From positions 2,790,001-2,854,000 of the forward strand of contig JAPFFF010000007.1 of assembly GCA_039105265.1 (NCBI GenBank): a DNA stretch of 64,000 bases. The letters run 5' to 3'. The notes under the pieces are model-generated. The model worked only from the letters and a program-made list of their open reading frames with translations, did no database searches and had not been told where the DNA came from. This document shows positions 44,957 through 55,000 of this stretch, piece after piece; the stretch's first letter is position 1, and each line of letters starts with the position of its first letter. This DNA comes from Tritrichomonas musculus. Lineage: Eukaryota; Parabasalia; Tritrichomonadida; Tritrichomonadidae. The translations under genes and the position numbers were made by a program.

Positions 44957-45447
44957 TGTCCAAATTGGATATTTTAACCGTTTTTTGGATTTTTTTTTTT
45001 AAATTTTGGATAACGGTTTTATTTTGAATTACTATTTGTCTATATAGAATTATTAAAAAAACCCAATAAATTCTTTATTTTTGCATATTTTTGTGCATTT
45101 GTTGTTAATTAAATTAGTTATGCATTGGTTTTTTTGATTTTCTTTGATGCAAAATAAAGGAAATGCCAGAAATTACAAAAAATCCAAAAATATTAATGTA
45201 AACTATAGAATGGATTTTTTATATATCCATTCAATGGTTTATTTTGGATTTTCTCAGAAAAAAATCCATTCAATGGTTTACAATATTCAAAAAAAATCCA
45301 TTCTATAGTTTACATTATGAACTTTTTGAGAATAAAAATCCATTTATTAAAACTTTTGATTTATTATATGAAAAAATGAAAAATCCAAGCTGGATTTTTT
45401 TTCCATCCAGGATTACGGTTATCCTACGATAAAATCCAAAATGGACA
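44957..45447. repeat. Nested inverted-repeat unit (possible small MITE)
   Basis: The outer ends TGTCCAAATTGGATATT (44957-44973) and, in reverse complement, TGTCCATTTTGGATTTT (ending 45447) match at 14 of 17 positions. Inside lies a perfect 26-bp inverted repeat (45195-45220 against 45291-45316, core CTATAGAATGGATTTT). Within its loop, ATCCATTCAATGGTTTA is directly repeated at 45225-45241 and 45264-45280. The interior could fold into one long hairpin. No convincing coding frame is present. Confidence 0.5.
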
Positions 45448-46735
45448 GGATTATTTTATCTATATGTATATATGATATCTACTCATTTAATTTTTGAATT
45501 GTCATTGAAAAAAAAAAAAATGTAATATATAATTAAATATTTAATATATATGAAAAATTAATTTTTTTATACTTACATGTTACATATTAAAAAACGAAAA
45601 GCTAGTTGTCAAAAGATAACAACTTGTCTATTGGCAGAAAATAATTATTTGATAAGTGAAAATGATAGAAAAGTATTTTATATTTAAAAGATATTATTAT
45701 TTTAATAGATTAATTTGGTTCTTAATTATATATATATCATAATTTTCATATTTTGAAAAGTTTTTTTTAAAGCGGAATGATGAAAAAAAGGCAATTTAAA
45801 AAAATGCACTTTTTTCAAATCGAGTCTATATATATAATATATAAACTAAAAGGATATAAGTATATATTAAATTTTCTTCAGAAAATAAATTTGAGTATTT
45901 TATCTCAATTTATTTAAATTATTTTTGATAAGAATTTTATAACACTTTATAAAAATTTAGAATAGCGATAACTTTTTATATAATTTATTCTAGTCATTAA
46001 TTCTTTTGATATCTTTTTATATGCTTTTAAAACATTAAGTGTTATATAAAAATAGTTATTAATATTGAAAAAAAATTTCATTTTTTAGCTAAAAACGCAG
46101 AAAAATTGAATTTGTTGAATTATTAAATGATGATTTTAAAAAAATTGGACGTTACAGGAGTCCAATGAAGATTATGATTTTATTTATATGCATTTACTTT
46201 CTAATATATTTGAATTTCATTCCAAATCAAATGTCAGTTTTTTCTAAAAATGCAGATTTAGTTGATTGGTTTCATAAATATAAAAAGTCTAATATTTCAG
46301 TTACTAAAGGATTTCGTCAAAAAGTAAAATATTATTTGTATAACACATAGCATACCCATTCAAATGACATCTATATTTTTTAAATGATACAATTATATAA
46401 GAAATCGATAAATATTGAAATTTAATTAAAGTCTTTATTTCAACCATTACATTTTATAATATTGGATATAAAATATATAAATTATATATTATAATTATTA
46501 AATAAATTATTTATTAAGATAAATATAAATTTATATAATTTTATTTTTTATTCAATTTAGTTGTGCGACGTTTAAATTTTCTTAAAATTTATAATGATTT
46601 GAATGTAAAAATAAACCATTTATAAAATTGAATAGATTTAACCATCTATAACAAAAACTATCAAAAAATATTATGATGTAAAACTTTTTGACTTATGCAT
46701 TTTATTCTCGTTAAGATTTTGAAAATAAAAAAATG

Positions 46736-46761
46736 AAAAAAAAAAAAAAAAAAAAAAAAAA
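46736..46761. repeat. A26 homopolymer run
   Basis: Twenty-six consecutive A residues in the gene-free region. Confidence 0.7.
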
Positions 46762-46846
46762 GTTACTTTTTATTGATTCTATAGAATTAATCTTTTTTGG
46801 AATATTTAAATGAAATTGTCAAAATCATTTTTTAAAATATACATCG

Positions 46847-46872
46847 TTTACGTTTAATGCATTAAACGTAAA
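46847..46872. repeat. 26-bp perfect palindrome
   Basis: TTTACGTTTAATG (46847-46859) is followed immediately by its exact reverse complement (46860-46872) with no spacer. A perfect spacerless 26-bp palindrome is well beyond the short AT dyads common in such DNA. It could be a dimeric protein site or a cruciform-prone remnant. Confidence 0.6.
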
Positions 46873-47427
46873 ATAAATATCTCAAAATTTGAAAGAAATA
46901 TTATAAAAATTGAATATTAATTCCTACGCATTATTCAATTACAGTATAAATTGAATTATATTGTTTATGACATTATTTGAATTTTAAACGCAAAATAATT
47001 CATACGATATAATTCATATAAATGGCAAAAATCATCTCAAATTAATAAAGAATTTATTTTTTTTATACTTACCTAGTAATAAGTACTCAAATATTTGTTG
47101 ATTATTTGAAATTTCTGAATTCTATATTTTTTTTTAAGATAAATTAGTTTTCAGAATTATAAATATTTCATATTTTTATACGATATGCTTTTTTTTGAAG
47201 AGATATATTTTTTTTACAGTTACATAAAGTCAACTTTTTCTTTGTTTATTTGGCCATGCAATTCTTTTTTTTTTTGTTAAAACCCTACTACATTATTTAT
47301 AAAAAAAATCTTAATGCTTATTTGGTACAGAGTCATTCACCTTTGAATAAATTAAATATAAAATTTTTTCTTTTAACTCTATTCAATTTTTTCTAAGAAA
47401 GAATACTTTTTCCTCATTTATTCGACT

Positions 47428-47432
47428 TCATT
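47428..47432 (+). promoter_or_regulatory. Initiator-like element (TCATT) of the SUMO-ligase-like gene
   Basis: TCATT fits the trichomonad initiator. Its +1 A at 47430 is 7 nt before the ATG at 47437, an extremely short leader of the kind these organisms use. Confidence 0.4.
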
Positions 47433-47436
47433 TTTA

Positions 47437-48312
47437 ATGATAGAGATTCCAACTTTTAAAACCCAAGTAAAATGCTTATCAGATGCTGAATTTGATTCAC
47501 TAAGCAAAATCATTCGACTTCTTAGAGTTTCGGAGATTAGATATATTGTTCAAAAATTTGAACTTCCTCTTAAAGCAAATAAGACAAAACTTATCAGCGA
47601 TCTTATTTCTTTATTTAATCTATTAAAGAAAAACGAAATACTATGCGATATTTATGATGAAATAAATCAATTAATATCAAATAAGGATAAAATGTCGATT
47701 AAAAACATAAACATTGCCTCTCATGACCCTAGGTTCTTTTCACCACCAAATCCAACTTTTAGCCAAGCTAATCCTCCTTATATTCTCGGCCCCTTCTCAG
47801 TTTCTCCTGGAAATAGTTGTGGTAAATTTAGTTTTATTTATATTGACAATGACTCAACTTTAGGATTTGAAAAATTCATTAATATAAGTTTTCTTTTTTT
47901 GGAAGGTGTTTCACATCAATTTGAACTTGAAGGAAATTTCAATGGATTTCCTATTGAAGTGTCAATAGACGATCCATGTCCTCAACCAGTTGACATTACT
48001 GATTTAATCAATTTGGGACCAGATTCAAATAATTTTGTCATAAAAAATATTCATTCACCCAAACCAATGATGATTTGCATTCGTGAATATGAATACAACG
48101 GAATTCAGAACCTGATGGATCAAATAATAGGACATAAAACAGACATTGATAAAGATGATTTTTATGTGTATTCAAAACTTTGCGATCATGAGGGTACATT
48201 CTCTTTGGTCAATTTTCTTTCTGGTTCCATGGCTACAGGACAATTTCAATGTCCAATATGCCAAAAAAAAATCAATCCTTTTGATTTAATAATATTAGGT
48301 CCTAGGATATAA
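47437..48312 (+). CDS. PIAS/SIZ-like SUMO E3 ligase, compact
   Basis: The 291-residue protein has three regions in the PIAS/SIZ order. A SAP-like helical DNA-binding motif lies at ~16-64 (LRVSEIRYIVQKFELPLKANKTKLISDLI, cited by its core VQKFELPLKANKTKL). A beta-rich middle part at ~90-220 is consistent with a PINIT domain (FELEGNFNGFPIEV). A C-terminal SP-RING/MIZ-like finger at ~238-285 reads YSKLCDHEGTFSLVNFL, then QFQCPICQKKINPFDLIIL. The zinc ligand set C, H, C, C, with a CPIC knuckle, is the SP-RING pattern. These proteins bind Ubc9 and promote SUMO transfer, usually in the nucleus. The protein stops right after the finger, without the acidic SUMO-interacting tail of animal PIAS, and is much shorter than the usual 600 or more residues. 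Confidence 0.75.
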   Translation: MIEIPTFKTQVKCLSDAEFDSLSKIIRLLRVSEIRYIVQKFELPLKANKTKLISDLISLFNLLKKNEILCDIYDEINQLISNKDKMSIKNINIASHDPRFFSPPNPTFSQANPPYILGPFSVSPGNSCGKFSFIYIDNDSTLGFEKFINISFLFLEGVSHQFELEGNFNGFPIEVSIDDPCPQPVDITDLINLGPDSNNFVIKNIHSPKPMMICIREYEYNGIQNLMDQIIGHKTDIDKDDFYVYSKLCDHEGTFSLVNFLSGSMATGQFQCPICQKKINPFDLIILGPRI

Positions 48313-48493
48313 CTTAATAAATGTAATTACAAGTTGTAACAAAATGTATTTATTATTTTTAAAAGATAATTAATAAAAAAAAAAGTAAAAATACTTTCTA
48401 ATCTTTAGGTTACAAATTATATTTAAAATCATATATATTTTTAATCGTTTACAGTGTTTTCTTTTACTTCAGCAAAGGCTTGAGAAACTGAGC

Positions 48494-48527
<34 letters not shown>

Positions 48528-49017
48528 AATTTTTAGAGGTAAAAGATTGGAGTTATCGTATTATTTCTCCGTTTAGTGTCATATTGAAAAATTTATACCC
48601 TCCAATTCAATTTTAAGTTTTTAACCATTATTTATTCAAAATATTACCAATTTTATCTCTTGTTATTAAATACTTTATTATAATATATATATATATATTA
48701 ATTTAAAATTTCTTTATTTGTCATTAAATAATAAAACTAATATTGGATATAAATGGCTAGGAAGCTCAAAAATTCTTAACTCGTTAAGAATTGAATTAGA
48801 AGATTAATTGAATTTATCTGATTTCAATAAACTATAAACAAAAGTTTCTTAACTAGTAAGTTATTAAGTTTATGAATAAATTTAATATTGCACTATAAAT
48901 AAGTCAAAAAACATATAAAAATTAAAAAAAACTCATTATGAAATTAAACGAAAAATTTTTATTCAATTTTTTTTTACTAAGATGACTTAATATTTTTTTT
49001 TGCTTGCAAGATTAAAA
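48313..49017. other. Intergenic region with A29 run
   Basis: This 705-bp AT-rich spacer lies between two plus-strand genes, with an A29 run at 48496-48524 and a short (TA)n stretch near 48,680. Nothing else is recognised. Confidence 0.55.
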
Positions 49018-52000
49018 ATGCCTTATTCATTGAACTCAAAGTTCTTAATTATTTCTTTGCTAATTTATCTTATACCAAGCATTAATGCTTCTTGCGGAAG
49101 ATATGGTTGCACTGAATTTGATAATACAGGTGCCTGTACAGAATGCAAAGAGGGATATAGTTTGAATTCTTATGGCGAATGCTGTCAATGCCATTCAACA
49201 TGCAAAACATGCGTACCTAGCAGCAGGTTATATCCTGATGATTGCCTTTCATGCTATGATGGATTTGTTTTAGGCGAAATAGATTATGATGGCGGAAGCT
49301 ATTGCTACCGATGCTCACTTAGTAATTGTGCTGTTTGCGAAACCCTGACAAAATGCAAATCTTGCAAAGACGGATATTATTTATCAAATGGACAATGCAT
49401 ACAATGTTATGAAAATTGTAAAACATGTAGAGGAACCAGTTCCTCTGATTGCACTGGCTGCTATGATGGCTATTATTTGTTTTCACCTGATTCTGGTTCC
49501 AAAAAATATTGTCAAAGATGCGAAGATAACTGTTTACAATGCACTGATGAAAATGGTTGCCAAGAATGCGCAGAGGGATTTTATAAAGATTCAAATAAAC
49601 ATTGCCAAAGTTGTTATGAATCATGTTTACATTGTACTGGTCCTGAAGAAACTCAATGTTTAGAATGCAAAGATGGATATTATTATTATGGTGGAAGATG
49701 CCGCGAATGCGATCCTAATTGTAAAACTTGCGATGGAGTTAGAAATAAGTGTACTTCCTGCCATGATGGATACTACAAAGATAGTGGAAATTTATGCAAA
49801 CCATGCTCAGCAAATTGTAAAGAATGTTCCTCTTCGGATTATTGCTTACAATGCCAAGATGGATATTATTTGGATCCAAATTATAATGATGTCTGTAATC
49901 AATGCCCAGAATCTAAAAATTGCAAAACATGCAGAAATGAAGGCTCTAGAAATAATCCAAGTATTTATTGCTTTGATTGCCGAGATGGAGTCTTTATTGC
50001 ACAAAGTTTTTCTGATGGTACAAAAAGATGTGGCCCATGCCCTGATAATTGCTCTCAATGTTCTTCAGAAGACACATGCACCTTATGCCATAACGGCTTT
50101 TATGAACAAAATGGTAATTGCGTACAGTGCAAAGAAGGATGCGCAATTTGTCCAACACCAAATACTTGTACAACATGCTATCCAGGATACTATCCAAATG
50201 GATCGGGAGGATGCTCACGATGCCAAGAAGGATGTATTGATTGCACATCCAGCACAACTTGTACAAATTGCCAAAGTGATGGATATTATTTAGATCAAAA
50301 TACTCATAGTTGCAAACAATGCGATCCTTCATGTAAAACATGCAAAGATAACACCAACGCCTGCATCGAATGTTCTGAAGGTTATACGTTTAATCAATTA
50401 AATAGATGCATCTCTTGCTCAGAAAATTGCGCAATTTGCAATTTGAACACATGCTTAGAATGCAAATCAAAGTATTATCTTACTTCTTCAGGAACTTGCG
50501 AACCATGCCATGAATCATGCAATGAATGTGATGGACCTAATCAAAATAATTGTGTAAATTGCCCAGATGGATTTTATTATCATCCAAATTCAAAAGTTTG
50601 TATAAAATGCGATTCATCCTGCGAAACTTGTACTTCAGGTGGTAATACAAATTGTATAAAATGCGCCAATGGCTACTTTAATAATTCGTATTATACTAAA
50701 CCAAGTTATAATCGCGATTACAAATGTGACCCTTGCGAATATGGATGTTTAAGCTGCTCATCAGATGTGACATGCACTCAATGCAAAGATGGCTTTCAAC
50801 TGACAAATGGTGATTGTCAAAAATGCAAAGCTGGATGCAAATCTTGTCAAGATAACGTAAATCAATGCGATTCTTGCATTGATGGCTATTATTTGGAACA
50901 TGGAGAAGGAAATCAGATTAATTGCAATAGTTGCCCATCAAATTGTAAGAAGTGTTCTACTAATTCAAACGGAAGACTGACATGCAATGAATGCTTTGAC
51001 GGTTATTATTTAGAAGGTGGAACATGCGGAAAATGCAATCTTCCATGTGCAACATGCTCATCACCCGATAAATGCACATCATGCATAAATGGTCATTTAT
51101 TTGATGGAATCGGCTCTTGTAGTGCTAGATGCGATTCAAATTGTGCTTCTTGTGAATATACATCTTCAAATTGTTTGACATGTGCTGCTGGGTATGGAAT
51201 AAAAGATGGTTTATGCATTGCTTGCCCTGCGGGTTGCAAAGCTTGCTCTCATTCATCAACATCTTCAGTATGTACTGAATGCATTGATCATTACTATAAA
51301 GGCATAGATGATACAACTTGTTCTAAATGTGATGAGGCATGCGGTAACTGTCATGGAAGTAATCATTTGTATTGCTATAATTGCGCTGAGGGTTATTATG
51401 AATCATATTATTATTTTTCTTCTAATGATTATAAATGCGAAATATGTACTTTGCCAAACTGCAAAATATGCAAAGGTAATTGCCCTGCTAACGGAGGTAA
51501 TTGTGAAATGCAATGCGCTAAATGCAAAGATGGATATCGTCTAATGCCTTCAGGAGAATGCCAAAAATGCCATGAATCGTGCAAAGATTGTGATGGCCCT
51601 AATGAAAATGATTGTGTTGAATGCTATGAAGGATATTATGTAGCAGAAACTGGCAAATGCACTCAATGCGATTCTTCATGTTTAACATGCGATGGAAGTT
51701 CGGGATCTTGCACTTCTTGCCCCTCTGGTAAATACCTTCAAGACGGAAGGTGCTTTTCATGCGATTCATCATGTGAATCATGTCAAGTAGGCATGCCAAG
51801 CTCTTGCACAAAATGTGCATCTGGCAAGTACCTTTATAACAATAAATGCTATTCATCATGTGACCAAATTGGACCTGATTATGGCCTTAATTCTAATCTT
51901 GAGTGTGTAAAATGCAATTTATCAAATTGCGTTGAATATGATGAAGCATGCCAATGCCTTAAATGTGAAGCTGGTTATTATGTTGTTTCTGATCCAATCA

Positions 52001-55000
52001 CACTTATTGAAATATGCCTTCCATGTAATATTGACAACTGCGGCGAGTGCACATCTAATGATGAAAATGTGGTTTGCACTAAATGCAGCGATGGCTATTA
52101 CTTATATACGGATCCAAACACTCAAAGTGTATCATGCGCACCGTGCGATGAAAACTGCAAGACTTGCTCGGAAACAGCATGCATAGAATGCAATGAAGGA
52201 TTCTATGTTGATTCAAATGGACAATGCGCAAAATGCAAATCACCATGCATTGCATGCTCAGGAAGCACTGGATCAACTTGCACCAAATGCTCAGATGGCT
52301 TCTATGCCCACAATGGTGAATGCTCAGCATGCCAATCACCTTGTGCTACCTGCAGTGACTCAGCTACACATTGCCTTTCATGCATCAATGGAACATATCT
52401 TAATGGAAACTCATGTGACGCCTGCCCAACCAATTGCGATGAATGCACAGGCGTTTCATCTTGCACAAAATGCTCAACTGGATTCATTTTGTCAGATGGA
52501 GTTTGCATATCATGTGATCCATCATGCTTGACATGTGAAGGAACAACAACTCACTGCACATCTTGTGCAGAAGGCCAATATCTTGCATCAGACTCAAAAT
52601 GTTATGCATGCGATTCATCTTGCAAGACATGCGGAACACGTCCAAATGATTGCACCTCATGCCCAGATGGACAATATCCCAGTTATGGAAGATGCTACAA
52701 TTGCCATCAGACATGTAAAACATGCACAGGTTCATATAATTGGCAATGCACATCCTGCTATGATGGATTTTACTATTCTAATGAAGGAAATTATGATAAA
52801 TATTGTAAAAAGTGCACAACACCAAATTGCGCAAGATGCGAAATTTCTGAAACAACAAATCAACAAGTTTGCTTGAAGTGCCTTGATGGATATTACATGA
52901 GCAATGGTGTTTGCACCAAATGCCATGATTCATGCGCAAAATGCACTGGTCCTGGCTCTAGTGGCTGTGAACCATATAGCTGCGCACCACATTATTACTA
53001 TTATTCAAGTTCTTATTGGTCATATTGCAGCTCATGCAGCTCTTCATGTGGTAATTGCTCTTCATATTCAACTTGCACTAGCTGCGATGAAGGATACTAT
53101 TTGGATGGAACTACATGTAAGAAATGCGAATCATCATGCAAATCATGCACTGGAGCTGGAAAATGCGAAACATGTCCAGATGGTTATTACTTAAATTCTA
53201 TAAACACATGTTCCAAATGCTCTACTAACAATTGCAAGAAATGCGATGCAAGCACATGCGCTGAATGCATGGACGGATTCTTCTTAGACAACCAAGGACA
53301 ATGTAATACTCGCTGTGATTCTTCTTGCCTTACATGCGAAGGAACTGCATCTCATTGCTCATCATGCCCAATCGGAACTTATCTTCATCAAACTAATTAT
53401 GTTTGCGTCAATTGCACTTCTGGATGCGCAAATTGCTATTCTGAGAGCAGCTACGGCTCACCTACATGCACAGAGTGTAAAAAAGGATACTATAAATCTG
53501 GATCATATTGTTATCAATGCCGAAATAACTGTGACGAATGCTCAGAATATTCATCATGCGCATCATGCAAACCAGGATATTTCGCATCTGCAACAAGTTC
53601 AGGAAATGAATGCTTAAGATGCAGTAATAATTGCGAAAGATGCTCAAGTGCAACATATTGTACACAATGCGTTGAAGGAATGTATGCTGATGATAATGGA
53701 GTTTGCCAACAATGTTCTTCAACATGCAAGACATGCAGCGGACCTGGATCAAATCAATGCCAGACATGTATTGATGGATTTTATAAGCCATCTGGAAGCC
53801 AATACTGTGCACAATGTCCTTCTGGTTGTGCTGAATGCAATTCACAAGGTGTCTGCACAAAATGCAAAGATCATTATTACCAAGGACCAAATGGAAATTG
53901 CATCAGATGCGATGAATCATGTGGAAAATGTGAAGGAAACTCAAATAATTGCGTTACATGCAGAAGTGGTTATTACTTCTATGGTGAAGAATGTCGTCCA
54001 TGCGATCCAAATTGCAAAGAATGCTCAGGTGCAAGAAATCTTTGTACAGAATGTCATGATGGCGAATATATCAATGATAGAAAGTTCTGTGTCGCATGTG
54101 CTGATAATTGCAAGAAATGCACAGGTAGTTCTATTGAAGAATGCTCAGAATGTGCAGATGGATATCGTTTAAGAAATAACGAATGCATTGCTTGCAGTCC
54201 TCAATGTGCAACATGTAACTCAAATGACTATTGCTTGACATGTGCAGATAAATATTATGTTTCATATGAATCATCATCTTATGTGACATGCTCATCATGC
54301 CCCTTAAATTGCAAGTCATGTGCTTCGTCAACTGTTTGCAGTCAATGCGATGATGGCTACTATTTGGATTCAAATTACAAGTGCCAAGCATGCAATGTCC
54401 AATGTGCAACCTGCACTGATTTCAATACTTGCAATTCATGCAATAAAGGCTATCATTCTTCAAGTGAAGATTCACACATTTGCATTGAATGCCCAACTCC
54501 AGGATGCGAGTTGTGCAATAGAGATGGTGTTTGTTATGATTGCTTAGATGGTTATTACTTTATTGCAGAAAATAGTACATGTTCCCCATGCCATCCATCT
54601 TGTGGAAGCTGCCATGATGGCTCAGACAGTTGTGACGCATGTGCCGTTGGATATTATGATGTTGGCGCTAAGAAGTGCCATCAATGCAATAGAAATTGTA
54701 AGACATGCTCGTTATCACCTGGTAATTGTACATCATGCGGAGAAGGATTCTTCTTGAATACAGAAACAAGCACATGCTTTGCCTGCCATTCATCATGCAA
54801 ACAATGTAATGGACCCGACGTAGATGATTGCATTAATTGTGCAAATGGATTTTACTTTAGCGAATATGAAAAACAATGTTTAGCATGCAATGAAGCTTGT
54901 AAAACATGCGACAATACACCATATGCAAATGATTGCTTTGAATGTGCCGACGGATATTATCCAAGTCGTTACTGGGATTATGATCTTACATACACTTGTT

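Larger units (their letters stand above)
45448..47436. other. Long AT-rich gene-free region
   Basis: About 2 kb upstream of the SUMO-ligase-like gene, extremely AT-rich, with an A26 run (46736-46761) and a 26-bp perfect palindrome (46847-46872). One 61-codon frame (46165-46350) is present, but I do not support it as a gene. No RNA gene is recognised. Confidence 0.55.

Noticed and set aside
46165-46350. 61-codon frame with a hydrophobic start
   Set aside because: It is short, lies in extremely AT-rich DNA, has no family resemblance and could arise by chance.
48990-49017. TTG start 18 nt upstream of the cysteine-rich gene's ATG
   Set aside because: Eukaryotic starts are ATG, and the first ATG (49018) begins exactly at a good signal peptide.
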